A stretch of 64,000 nt of DNA from Streptomyces acidiscabies. GTDB taxonomy: Bacteria; Actinomycetota; Actinomycetes; Streptomycetales; Streptomycetaceae. The notes under the pieces were generated by a model. The model searched no databases. It was given only the letters and a program-made list of their open reading frames with translations, and had not been told where the DNA came from. Position 1 is the first letter of the stretch, and every line of letters starts with the position of its first letter. The position numbers and the translations under genes are program-made. Shown here in pieces: positions 51,701-58,722 of this stretch. Where the stretch lies: positions 558,001 through 622,000 of the forward strand of contig NZ_JAGJBY010000002.1 of assembly GCF_020010905.1 (NCBI RefSeq), read 5' to 3'.

Positions 51701-52636
51701 CTGGACCGGGCGTACACGGCGGTCAAGGACGCGGAGGAAGCAGCACGGGTCGCGGAGGACGCCGCCCGCAGTGAGCGGGCGATGGCCGATGCGGAACGGG
51801 CCGGGGGTGATGCCGAGGGTGCCGCGAGCTGCGAGGTCCACAGCTTCACACCGACGACACCGGTGCGCCTGGCCGACGGCACATCCAAACCGATCAGCAA
51901 GATCCAGCCCGGCGACAAGGTCCTGGCCACAGACCCCCAGACAGGCGTCACCTCACCCGAACCGGTCCAAAAAGTCATCGTCACCCACAACGACCACGAC
52001 TTCACGATCCTCACCCTGTCCGTCGCACCGGTCCGCGGCCCGCCCTCCTCCGACAACACCCCGGGCAAGCCCCAGACCCTGACAACCACCTGGCACCACC
52101 CCTTCTGGGACGCCGGCCACCAACGATGGACCGACGCCCACGACCTGACCCCGGGCACAAAACTCCGCCAACCCGACGGCTCGACCGTCGTCGTGACGGG
52201 GGTGCTGAACGTCCACCGAGGCGGGGTCACTTATGACCTGACGGTCGGGAAACTGCATACGTACTATGTGCTGGCGGGGGACACTCCGGTCCTGGTTCAC
52301 AACTGCAATAGTGGCGCAAGCGATGCCATGAATGCGGCTCAGCTGAAGCGCTACTATTCGCAAAGTGAGAAGTACGGAAAAGATGGAACGAAGGCGCTTG
52401 AGAGCGGGAGGATTCGCTTCTACGGAAATATCACGCCGGCCCGTAACCCTGGAGAGATGGTCGGCCGTCGCCTTGTACGTGAATGGGACCCCAAGACGGA
52501 TTTCACTCGGATTTGGCATGAGACGCTTGACACTTCAGGGAACGTGCGGATCGTGCGACCTGATGTGAGTGTCACAGGTGGGAGCAAGGTGCATTACTTG
52601 TTCAATTCCGAAGGAAACTTCACAGGAACTTTTTGA
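45719..52636 (+). CDS. RHS-repeat polymorphic toxin with Hint domain and C-terminal toxin
   Basis: A 2305-residue secreted toxin. A signal peptide (residues 26-47) precedes an N-terminal region and SpvB-like segments (SYPVPVPDVPGSLAPSVSLDY). Many YD repeats follow (YDAAGNQTG, YDELGRKKAEF) and the RHS-associated core ends in YDPSIGRFLSPDP...DPSGL near residue 1840. A Hint domain runs from Cys2038 to Asn2195-Cys2196 (VHNC) and should release the remaining 110 residues. That tip (GRIRFYGNITPARNPGEMVG, WHETLD, KVHYLF) is an unassigned toxin; a nuclease is possible but unproven. Base composition drops sharply at the tip, marking a swapped cassette. The immunity gene follows six bases later. Confidence 0.9.
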   Translation: MTRGTRLVRNFGRIGRRRSTARIWLILTTTLALLLSLSATQTALAAATPAPGHLVKPQKDRSVPVTPVHGHAVPATRMPSWNPKTAWPAAGAADTTLAAKSRAGRLPVTVTPTGPHHAPATTKLHISLPGRQAAQKLNLPGVLLTVQPRSATPGGSAQVALDYAAFKDAYGGDWATRLRLVQLPACALTTPAAPRCRTRTPLPSANDARHEQVTATVQVPRTTVSPMVLAAVAAATGGGGSYAATSLAPSGQWSAGGSSGAFSYSYPVPVPDVPGSLAPSVSLDYSSQAVDGRTSSTNAQASWIGDGWDYAPGFVERGYASCADDTANGSPKTSDECWSDDADSLTLSLNGSSNTLVHDDATGTWRPQDDNGEKIQVKTDTVNGDNDNEYFVVTTADGTQYYFGLNRLPGWTTGAATTNSVFTAPVYGNDTGEPCHAATFAASWCQQGYRWNLDYTVDPHGNAISYWYTPETGYYGRDNATTPTPYTRSGSLAKIQYGQLAGKVYDTASPAAAQVLFDTAERCLPDANFDCATAKMTSANATHWPDVPVDQVCPSTGTCDNHGPAFFSSRRLTGIRTQTLVGTAYSDVDAWTLAHTFPATGDTTTPALWLSSITRTGKDGGSLALPPITFTGQALANRVDGLDGYQPITRYRITKVTTESGGTTTVNYTGPQCHRTGTPVLPSAADTNTLRCYPQYWTPPGQTSPQLDWFNKFVVTSVTEQDQTGGGLPVQTTYSYLGDPAWHYNDDPLTQAKYRTWNQWRGYGKVESRTGTSPGTLTLSRQTYFRGMDGDKTSTGTRSVTLDAAIGADSQKDSDWLTGQVFETQSYDGDGGALLSDGVTDPWTSAATATQSRTKTGLDPLVARRTNMQRARSVSTKADGTKQTTEIDYTLDPATGLPTSVDDQGDTSTTADDTCTRTWYAKDSAGATLPAPRRVQEVSVSCAATPTYPKNLVSDDLTFFDGSTDNTAPPTKGDVTMVQKADSVAADGTPHYITALKTGYDSYGREHTETDGDGRTTTTDFTPASGASPTSVKITRPQVTGQTAAFTTTSTLDPARGTDLRTTDAAGYATNSTYDPLGRLTAVWNPGFATTANPNTKYAYDLNPGAPSTVTTQSLQDDNTYRTSISLYDALLRPRETQTATVDGGRVITDTVYDSHGWAVSASAPYYNTGAPSGTLVDAADNQTPSQTGTVYDGAGRATASIAYHFATETWRTTTAYPGSDRVDVTPPAGTTPTTTYTDARGRLSKLLRYHGTTPTGVADTVTYTYDAAGNQTGQDDGQGHVWSSGYDLLGRRTTQTDPDTGTSTSAYDNAGQLLSTTDARHKTIGYQYDELGRKKAEFDLTGGADPTTANELASWTYDTLKKDRPTSSTRYAGGTSGAAYTKKVLGYDSHGWVQGTQLVIPSTEGALAGNYTTSNHYKLTGTLSEYSEGLPTTVTLPGETVGYTYDKYGRPIDVEGDINGWAYVSDLKYTEFDEPSQFTYGTDGNFTQQTLAYDDQTHRLTGSTLTTKSGAAISDQTKYAYQPSGNITKITDKLETGATDTQCYSYDWAQRLSAAWTAKDDCAGAPGAATVGGPSPYWQSWTYDGTGARLTQTDHDATGSSDTTATYTPFAAGQGPAHAVSQVTRTGPTDSTVNTYGYDAAGNATTRTTRAGTDTLTYDDEGDLSELSSTGTAADTTYQYDADGTLLLRRSPDATTLYAGDEELTLKKGATSADGIRYISIAGETVATHSSDGHFTYLIPDHQGTGTLAVDSQTQAVTRRQYKPFGEARDQTGAWVGQRGFVGGVQDDNTGLTNLGAREYDPSIGRFLSPDPVLDSGAPQSWNAYDYAADSPVTLSDPSGLCPADLCGIGYPIGGTGTGPNNPVRYITDGPVDPGGPNHATCHHGRCSDGHAYGASGGNISKKTYDPQAEARAVARAKSTANAAAAAAKKQVTGLKHQLLNLVADVLGVTDAYNCFTKGDVMGCLNTALTAVPWGKAFKAIKVGVEAFKIWRQLDRAYTAVKDAEEAARVAEDAARSERAMADAERAGGDAEGAASCEVHSFTPTTPVRLADGTSKPISKIQPGDKVLATDPQTGVTSPEPVQKVIVTHNDHDFTILTLSVAPVRGPPSSDNTPGKPQTLTTTWHHPFWDAGHQRWTDAHDLTPGTKLRQPDGSTVVVTGVLNVHRGGVTYDLTVGKLHTYYVLAGDTPVLVHNCNSGASDAMNAAQLKRYYSQSEKYGKDGTKALESGRIRFYGNITPARNPGEMVGRRLVREWDPKTDFTRIWHETLDTSGNVRIVRPDVSVTGGSKVHYLFNSEGNFTGTF

Positions 52637-52642
52637 GGTGCC

Positions 52643-52900
52643 GTGAGCGAAGGTATTCGAGCGCTGGTAGGTAGTCACTTGAATCGGCTCGCTGAGGGGC
52701 TTATCTCTCCCGATGAGGCAGCTGATTGGGCGCTGTGTGTAATGGAGAGTGAGATTTCCGAAGGCGTGGACCCGAAGGTCTGGCGCGCTTTGGATCGGCT
52801 TGCGGGTGCTGACTTGCTCGAATCTCCCGGTAGATATCTTCATGGACCCGAAGATTTCGTGTGCTGGCGAGACGAATTTGAGGATGATTCTCACCTTTGA
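52643..52900 (+). CDS. probable immunity protein for the RHS toxin
   Basis: An 85-residue acidic protein (many Glu/Asp, ending EFEDDSHL) that begins GTG six bases after the toxin stop. It has no signal peptide or membrane segment and reads as three or four helices: LVGSHLNRLAEGLISPDEAADWALCV and DPKVWRALDRLAGADLL. Such small, acidic, AT-richer genes directly after polymorphic toxins are nearly always the cognate immunity gene. I do not recognise its Imm family. The protein would bind the toxin tip in the cytoplasm of the producer and its kin. Confidence 0.75.
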   Translation: MSEGIRALVGSHLNRLAEGLISPDEAADWALCVMESEISEGVDPKVWRALDRLAGADLLESPGRYLHGPEDFVCWRDEFEDDSHL

Positions 52901-53478
52901 GCTCTTGCGGCCTGACCATTGGGAAGCTGTGCACGTACTGCTATTGATCCGAGACGGTAGGTGTTCCGGGTAATTGTTCCCTGCATGGGTGAAGTGGCGC
53001 CGGTGGTCGGGAGGCGCTGGTCACTCCTCTTCGTGGCAAGCCGGCCAGGGGGTGGGAAGGTACCCACGGCGGTGGGACTTGTCCTTCCAGCGCTCGGAGA
53101 AGTGGGCTGTCAAGCAGGCCCCGGAAGCCGCCCGAGTCTGACGGGCGGAGATCTGACCGGGGTGATCCGCGTGAACGCGCAGGTCAAGGGAGGTGAGGTG
53201 CTCTTCGCTATCAGGTCTGTATCCGTTCCGGCCAGGTCACCGGCCGCACTTCATGGTGTTCAGCGAGACCTTTGACGCTCACCTGAAGCGCAGCCCTATC
53301 ATGCGCAGCCGGGTTCTTTTGAGTTCGACCGGGTCGGGTCGGACCGGCTGGCAAGGTGGTGCATGGTGATCCATATGCAGGTGCGTACAGAGCGCGGCGA
53401 AGTCGTGGTGCGCGGAGCTGGCGGGCTGGATTCGATGAAAACCGTTCAATGCGTCGATGGAGGCAGATTGGTTCTTTG
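52901..53478 (+). other. 578-base gap, possible decayed toxin or immunity remnants
   Basis: No gene with normal codon bias is visible. A 104-codon frame at 52961-53275 lacks a ribosome site and recognisable domain. A short run in another frame at 53217-53288 reads LYPFRPGHRPHFMVFSETF, which looks more protein-like than its surroundings. This suggests a fragment of an older toxin tip, but I cannot assign it. Confidence 0.35.
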
Positions 53479-53835
53479 GTGACCGAATTTAAGCGAAAGC
53501 CTTCGAGTGCTGATTGCCGGGCTGATTCGATGCGTGTCGAGAAGTTGGGGGATCTCGCGAGTGGTGATCCGGGCCGGGCGACTCGCGCGCTCCTTCACCT
53601 CACCTACGAGGACCCGGACCGGTGTTGGCTCGAAGGGCTCCTGCTTGAGCAGGTGCGGGAGGGGAGCGATCCTCAACTGCGTGCGCTGGCGGTGACGTGT
53701 ATGGGGCACGTGGGGCGGATACGTGGAGTCGTCAGTGGTGAGGTGAGGGCCTGTCTGGAGGGTCTTCTCGGAGACCCTGTGCTCGGCGGGATCGCCGAGG
53801 ACGCTCTGGGGGACATCGAGTTCTTCGCCGTGTGA
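53479..53835 (+). CDS. HEAT-repeat-like small protein, possible orphan immunity protein
   Basis: About 118 residues with HEAT-like helices: ATRALLHLTYEDPDRCWLEGLLL, DPQLRALAVTCMGHVGRIRG, VRACLEGLLGDPVLGGIAEDALGDIEFF. I recall close relatives, ending AEDALDDIExF, as immunity proteins downstream of actinobacterial polymorphic toxins. No toxin is directly upstream, so it may be an orphan protecting against other strains. The GTG at 53479 (GGAGG 14 bases upstream) and ATG at 53530 are both possible starts; an upstream ATG at 53356 seems too far. Confidence 0.65.
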   Translation: MTEFKRKPSSADCRADSMRVEKLGDLASGDPGRATRALLHLTYEDPDRCWLEGLLLEQVREGSDPQLRALAVTCMGHVGRIRGVVSGEVRACLEGLLGDPVLGGIAEDALGDIEFFAV

Positions 53836-53986
53836 CCCGTTCCACACCCCAACCCCGTGATGCTTTCCGGTCGTTCGTCGCTGGACACAGTGAGGGCCGC
53901 GTCGCGGACCGGCGGCCGGTGCGGTCCCACGGGGGTGGGCCGCGCGGGCGTCGCCCTCGGACTTCGGCATCAAACGGGGACTTGTT

Positions 53987-54562
53987 GTGGGGCAGGGTGG
54001 GGAACCCCGGCGCCCTCAGGCGGCGTTCGACGGGGAGCTCGGGGTGGCCGTCGCCCGTGCCCAGGAGGGCGATGAGGTGGCGTTCGGGGTTGTCTATCGG
54101 ATCGTGCAGCCCGGGTTACTCGGGTATCTGAAGGGGATCGTCGGCGACGAGGCCGAAGACGTCGCCTCCGAGGCCTGGCTGGAGATCGCCCGCGACCTGG
54201 GCCGGTTCCGCGGGGACGGCGCCGGGTTCCGGGGCTGGTCCGCGACCATCGCGCGGCACCGCGCCCTCGACCACCTGCGCCGCATGAAGGTACGTCCCGT
54301 ACGCGGCGGTTCGCTGGAGGACGTCGATCCCGTCGCCCCGCACGACACGTACGACGAAGTCGCCGAGGCCCTCTCCACGGAGCGCGCCCTCACCCTCGTC
54401 CGGATGCTGCCGCCCGACCAGGCGGAAGCCGTACTCCTGCGCGTCGTCGTCGGCCTCGACGGTCCCGCCGCCGCCCGCGTCCTCGGTAAGCGACCCGGCG
54501 CCGTACGCACCGCTGCACACCGCGGACTCCGCCGCCTGGCAAAGGAGTTGGGCATCGAATGA
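53987..54562 (+). CDS. ECF-type RNA polymerase sigma factor, copy 1
   Basis: A 191-residue sigma factor. Region 2 reads YRIVQPGLLGYLKGIVGDEAEDVASEAWLEIARDLGRF...FRGWSATIARHRALDHLRR and region 4 reads LPPDQAEAVLLRVVVGLDGPAAARVLGKRPGAVRTAAHRGLRRL. Leu44 is a TTA codon (54116-54118), predicting bldA-dependent translation. It is a paralogue of the sigma factor 1 kb downstream. Its stop overlaps the start of a short partner gene (ATGA, 54559-54562). Confidence 0.87.
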   Translation: MGQGGEPRRPQAAFDGELGVAVARAQEGDEVAFGVVYRIVQPGLLGYLKGIVGDEAEDVASEAWLEIARDLGRFRGDGAGFRGWSATIARHRALDHLRRMKVRPVRGGSLEDVDPVAPHDTYDEVAEALSTERALTLVRMLPPDQAEAVLLRVVVGLDGPAAARVLGKRPGAVRTAAHRGLRRLAKELGIE

Positions 54563-54741
54563 CCGACCTCCCCCGCCTCCTCGCCGACGCGCTGACCCCT
54601 CCCGACCCCGACCTCGACGCGGAGGCCGAGGCGCTGGCCGCGTTTCGGGTGGCGCGGGATTCGGGGGCGCTGTGTGCGCCTACCCGGCGGTGCGACGACT
54701 GGCGGCGAGGGGACGACGTACTTCGCGACGGGCCGTCGTAA
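54559..54741 (+). CDS. short partner of sigma factor copy 1, apparently truncated
   Basis: A 60-residue hydrophilic protein coupled to the sigma gene by an ATGA overlap. Its central EAEALAAFRVARDSGA resembles EAAALAAFRKVRAERGFA in the partner of the second sigma factor, which goes on to a membrane helix. Here the frame stops after TRRCDDWRRGDD, just where relatives, as I recall them, continue into a transmembrane segment. It may be a remnant of an anti-sigma-like membrane protein or a genuine soluble short form. Confidence 0.6.
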   Translation: MTDLPRLLADALTPPDPDLDAEAEALAAFRVARDSGALCAPTRRCDDWRRGDDVLRDGPS

Positions 54742-54981
54742 GACGGGTTGTCGTAAGGACGTGCAGACAGGCGACGACCGGGGTCGCCACCCCCCACAGG
54801 AGAGACCCCGGCCGTCGTTGTACGGGTCGCGCGGCGGCCCGTGTTCTGTACAGCGTCGGGAGGGCGGTTTCTGTCACACCGGGGCGGGGGCGGCGTGGAC
54901 GGGGCGCGGACGGAGGTCGTAACGTGCCTTTCGCGCCGGGGAGCGGGGTGGGTGACCGACCGTCCTGTTCAGGGATCTTCG

Positions 54982-55668
54982 GTGGCGCGAATCAGACGGA
55001 TCAGACGGACTAGAGACCAGGGTGCCGGGGTGCTGGGGGACGACGCGGAGCTGACTGCCGCGGTGCTCGGTGCGCAGGGCGGGGACGAGGACGCGTTCCG
55101 GGCCGTGTACCGCGCCGTGCATCCTCGGCTGCTCGGGTACGTGCGGACCCTGGTGGGGGAGGCGGACGCGGAGGATGTGACGTCCGAGGCGTGGTTGCAG
55201 ATCGCCCGGGACCTGGAGCGGTTCAGCGGCGACGCCGACCGGTTCCGGGGGTGGGCCGCGCGGATCGCGCGCAACCGTGCTCTTGATCACATCCGGATGC
55301 GGGGGCGCCGGCCCGCCATCGGCGGCGACGAGACCGAGCTGACCGGGCACGCCGCCGAGTCGGACACCGCGGGGGAGGCCATCGAGGCGCTCGCCACCGG
55401 CCGTACGCTCTCCCTGATCGCGCGGCTCCCGCAGGACCAGGCCGAGGCCGTCGTGCTGCGGGTCGTGATGGGGCTCGACGCGAAGACCGCCGCCGAGACG
55501 CTGGGCAAGCGCCCCGGCGCCGTACGGACCGCCGCGCATCGCGGACTGAAGAAGCTCGCCGAGCTGATCGGGGAGGATCCCGGCGCCTCGGGCGTGCTCG
55601 ACGCGCTGCCGCAGCAGTCGGGGCCGGGTGTGACGCATGCGTGCGCGCGTACGCAGAAGGACATGTGA
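54982..55668 (+). CDS. ECF-type RNA polymerase sigma factor, copy 2
   Basis: About 228 residues from the GTG at 54982 (AGGGA upstream); a GTG at 55030 would give 212. Region 2 is YRAVHPRLLGYVRTLVGEADAEDVTSEAWLQIARDLERF...FRGWAARIARNRALDHIR and region 4 is LPQDQAEAVVLRVVMGLDAKTAAETLGKRPGAVRTAAHRGLKKL. Both regions closely parallel sigma copy 1. It shares one base with the next gene (TGATG at 55666-55670), so both are translated together. The C-terminal tail is unusually long for the family. Confidence 0.87.
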   Translation: MARIRRIRRTRDQGAGVLGDDAELTAAVLGAQGGDEDAFRAVYRAVHPRLLGYVRTLVGEADAEDVTSEAWLQIARDLERFSGDADRFRGWAARIARNRALDHIRMRGRRPAIGGDETELTGHAAESDTAGEAIEALATGRTLSLIARLPQDQAEAVVLRVVMGLDAKTAAETLGKRPGAVRTAAHRGLKKLAELIGEDPGASGVLDALPQQSGPGVTHACARTQKDM

Positions 55669-56852
55669 TGGCCGACGAGCAGTACAGGTGGCTGGACTCC
55701 GACACGGCGGAACGGCTGCTGAGCGGGGAGTCGCCCGACGTCGTCGAGCCCGCGGACCGGGAGCGGGCGGCGCGTCTCGCGCACACGCTCGGCTCGCTGA
55801 CGTCGGCCGGACCGCAGGACGGTGCGGAGCTGCCGGGCGAGGCCGCCGCGCTGGCCGCGTTCCGCAAGGTGCGCGCGGAGCGGGGCTTCGCCGGGGCGCC
55901 GGTGGGGGACGCCGGTGAGGTCGGAGACGTCGTCCAGCTCGGGGTGCCTGTCGTGTCCGCCGGGGTGTCGCGGCGGCAGCGGGCGGCCCGGTTCGGGCTC
56001 GCGGCTGTGCTGGCGCTGGGGGTCGCGGGGGGTGCGGCCGTGGTGGCCGGGGTGGGGTCCGGGGGGTCGGGTACGCCCGAGCCGGGGGCGACCGTGTCCG
56101 CCGCTGCCACGCCTACGCCTGGGGAGTCCCAGGGGGGTACGCCGGTGCCTGAGCCGGGGGTCAGTGCCGAAGGCGTAGTACCTGACGGTGGGGGGGCCGG
56201 GGGTACTACGGGGGGAGGCCCGTCCGGCGGGGCCGGTGGGTCCGCCGTGTCCGGGGCATCCGGGGGGACTACTTCAGGGGGAGACGGCGGGACTGGCGCC
56301 CAGGAGAACGAGGCCCTCGGTACTACGTGCCGGGACCTCGCGCTGGGGCGTTCCGTGGACGGGGCACGGCGTAGGTCCCTGGAGGGAGCCGCCGGGGGTG
56401 CGGCCAAGGTGCCCGCGTACTGCGCGGGGGTACTTCAGGGGGACAAGGGTGACAAGGGCGGGTGGGGCAACGGGGGTTCCGGCGGCGGGGCGTCCGGCGG
56501 GAACGGCGGGGGCAGCGGGAACGGCGGGAACGGCGGGAACGGTGGGACCCAGGGGGGCTCCTCCGGAGGGGGCAACGGGGGTAGTACGGGTACGGGGTCG
56601 AACGGCGGGTCCAGATCCGGCGGGGGGTCCGGCTCCGCGGGTAGCTCTCAGGGGGGATGGGGAGCGGGGTTCGCGTCCGGAGGGTCTGCGGGGAGCACCA
56701 AGGGTGCCTGGGGCGGAGGGGGTAACTCCGGAGGGGTACATGGTGGGGGGTACAGCGGTGGTACGTACGGCGGTGGCGGTGGTCACGGCGGTGGCGGCCA
56801 CAGCGGCGGAGGCGGCGTACGTCCGCATGGCGGCGCACAGCTCCTCGCCTAG
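55668..56852 (+). CDS. sigma-linked membrane protein with Gly-rich tail, possible anti-sigma factor
   Basis: A 394-residue protein: a cytoplasmic N-terminus of about 100 residues (YRWLDSDTAERLLSGESPDVV, EAAALAAFRKVRAERGF), one transmembrane helix (AARFGLAAVLALGVAGGAAVVAGV, about 104-127), then an outer Pro/Gly/Thr/Ser-rich region. A small conserved island (TTCRDLALGRSVDGARRRSL...VPAYCAGVL) with two cysteines sits before a 120-residue Gly/Ser repeat tail ending GGAQLLA. Coupling to the sigma gene and topology suggest it controls that sigma factor, though no zinc-binding anti-sigma motif is present. Confidence 0.7.
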   Translation: MADEQYRWLDSDTAERLLSGESPDVVEPADRERAARLAHTLGSLTSAGPQDGAELPGEAAALAAFRKVRAERGFAGAPVGDAGEVGDVVQLGVPVVSAGVSRRQRAARFGLAAVLALGVAGGAAVVAGVGSGGSGTPEPGATVSAAATPTPGESQGGTPVPEPGVSAEGVVPDGGGAGGTTGGGPSGGAGGSAVSGASGGTTSGGDGGTGAQENEALGTTCRDLALGRSVDGARRRSLEGAAGGAAKVPAYCAGVLQGDKGDKGGWGNGGSGGGASGGNGGGSGNGGNGGNGGTQGGSSGGGNGGSTGTGSNGGSRSGGGSGSAGSSQGGWGAGFASGGSAGSTKGAWGGGGNSGGVHGGGYSGGTYGGGGGHGGGGHSGGGGVRPHGGAQLLA

Positions 56853-57121
56853 CCCTGACCTGCATTTTTCCTGCGTTCAGAAAAAATCTCCCTGAGGGTG
56901 TGACACTTTCCCGCCCCCCGGCGCAGTACCAAGTGAGCCGACTGGTCATCGGCCCTCGCACAGAGCCGGGGTTCCCCCCGTACCTACGGCTCCGTGCACC
57001 TGGCGCGGGCGGGACACGTTCCCCCGGTCCCGTCCGCGCTCTTTTTCTTCCACGGGACGACCGCCCCCCGCTGAGCCAAGATGGTGCCGAGGCCCACAGC
57101 TCACCGAGAGGCGGCGACACC

Positions 57122-58702
57122 ATGACGCGCGAGTCGGAGTCCGGACTCCCCATCGAACCGGTCTACGGGCCGGAGTCACTTGAGGGCTGGGACCCGGCCG
57201 AGAAGCTGGGGGTACCCGGGGAGTACCCGTACACCCGGGGCGTGTACCCGTCGATGTACACCGGCCGCCCCTGGACGATGCGCCAGTACGCCGGTTTCGG
57301 CACGGCCGTGGAGTCCAACGCCCGCTACCGCCACCTCATCGCGAACGGCACGACGGGCCTGTCCGTCGCCTTCGACCTCCCCACGCAGATGGGCCACGAC
57401 TCGGACGCCCCGATCGCCTCCGGCGAGGTCGGCAAGGTGGGCGTCGCGATCGACTCCGTGGACGACATGAAGGTGCTGTTCGACGGCATCCCCCTGGACC
57501 AGGTGTCGACGTCGATGACGATCAACGCCCCCGCCGCGCTGCTGCTGTTGATGTACCAGCTCGTCGCGGAGGAACAGGGCGTCGGCGCGGGCGAGTTGAC
57601 GGGGACGATCCAGAACGACGTACTCAAGGAGTACATCGCGAGGGGGACGTACATCTTCCCGCCCAAGCCCTCCCTGAGGCTGACCGCCGACATCTTCAAG
57701 TACTGCAAGGCCGAGATCCCGAGGTGGAACACGATCTCGATCTCCGGGTACCACATGGCGGAGGCCGGTGCGAGCCCCGCGCAGGAGATCGCGTTCACGC
57801 TGGCCGACGGGATCGAGTACGTCCGTACGGCGGTCGCCGCCGGCATGGACGTCGACGACTTCGCGCCCCGCCTCTCGTTCTTCTTCGTCGCGCGGACGAC
57901 GATCCTGGAGGAGGTCGCCAAGTTCCGCGCGGCGCGCAGGATTTGGGCCCGTGTGATGCGGGACGAGTTCGGTGCGAAGAACCCCAAGTCCCTGATGCTG
58001 AGGTTCCACACGCAGACCGCCGGGGTCCAACTCACCGCGCAGCAGCCTGAGGTGAATCTCGTCCGGGTCGCGGTCCAGGCCCTCGGCGCGGTGTTCGGCG
58101 GTACGCAGTCCCTGCACACGAACTCCTTCGACGAGGCGATCGCCCTGCCGACCGACAAGAGCGCGCGGCTCGCGCTCCGTACACAGCAGGTGCTGGCGTA
58201 CGAGACCGACGTGACCGCCACCGTCGACCCCTTCGCAGGGTCGTACGTCGTCGAGCGGATGACGGACGAGGTGGCGGACGCCGCGCTCGAACTCATGGGC
58301 AAGGTCGAGGAGTTGGGCGGGGCCGTCGCCGCGATCGAGCACGGGTTCCAGAAGGGCGAGATCGAGCGCAGCGCGTACCGGATCGCGCAGGAGCAGGACG
58401 CCGGGGAGCGGGTCGTCGTCGGCGTCAACCGGTTCCGCCTCGACGAGGAGGAGCCGTACGAGCCGTTGCGCGTCGACCCGGCGATCGAGGCGCAACAGGC
58501 GCGCAGGCTGGCGGAGTTGAGGGCGGGCCGGGACCAAGGGGCGGTGGACACCGCGCTGGACGCGCTGCGGAAGGCGGCGTCGGGGGAGGACAACGTGCTG
58601 TATCCGATGAGGGAGGCGCTGCGGGCGCGGGCGACGGTGGGCGAGGTGTGCAACGCGCTGCGGGAGGTGTGGGGGACGTATATCCCCAGTGATGCCTTCT
58701 GA
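57122..58702 (+). CDS. methylmalonyl-CoA mutase family large subunit without B12 domain
   Basis: A 526-residue acyl-CoA mutase TIM-barrel subunit. The N-terminal substrate tunnel reads YPSMYTGRPWTMRQYAGFGTAVESN (Tyr46, Arg54 region). GTIQNDVLKEYIARGTYIFPP has Arg174, where methylmalonyl-CoA mutase holds the substrate carboxylate and isobutyryl-CoA mutase has Gln. Tyr210-His211 match the active-site Tyr-His pair. The C-terminal cobalamin domain (DxHxxG) is missing, so a separate B12-binding small subunit is needed; none is in the window. The ATG at 57122 has GAGAGGCGG upstream. Confidence 0.88.
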   Translation: MTRESESGLPIEPVYGPESLEGWDPAEKLGVPGEYPYTRGVYPSMYTGRPWTMRQYAGFGTAVESNARYRHLIANGTTGLSVAFDLPTQMGHDSDAPIASGEVGKVGVAIDSVDDMKVLFDGIPLDQVSTSMTINAPAALLLLMYQLVAEEQGVGAGELTGTIQNDVLKEYIARGTYIFPPKPSLRLTADIFKYCKAEIPRWNTISISGYHMAEAGASPAQEIAFTLADGIEYVRTAVAAGMDVDDFAPRLSFFFVARTTILEEVAKFRAARRIWARVMRDEFGAKNPKSLMLRFHTQTAGVQLTAQQPEVNLVRVAVQALGAVFGGTQSLHTNSFDEAIALPTDKSARLALRTQQVLAYETDVTATVDPFAGSYVVERMTDEVADAALELMGKVEELGGAVAAIEHGFQKGEIERSAYRIAQEQDAGERVVVGVNRFRLDEEEPYEPLRVDPAIEAQQARRLAELRAGRDQGAVDTALDALRKAASGEDNVLYPMREALRARATVGEVCNALREVWGTYIPSDAF

Positions 58703-58722
58703 CCCATGCCACACTCGGTCCC

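Noticed and set aside
51830..52306. Classical intein in the RHS protein
   Set aside because: The Hint domain is at the usual pre-toxin position of polymorphic toxins and is followed by a toxin tip, not by the continuation of a host protein domain.
52961..53275. Protein-coding gene of 104 codons after the immunity gene
   Set aside because: No ribosome site, no recognisable domain and weak codon bias; treated as gap sequence.
56450..56840. Repeat array or VNTR in the Gly-rich tail gene
   Set aside because: The periodicity follows from Gly/Ser codons in a low-complexity tail, with no fixed unit length.
57122..58702. Isobutyryl-CoA mutase large subunit
   Set aside because: The substrate-site residue in EYIARGTY is Arg as in methylmalonyl-CoA mutase, whereas isobutyryl-CoA mutase has Gln there.
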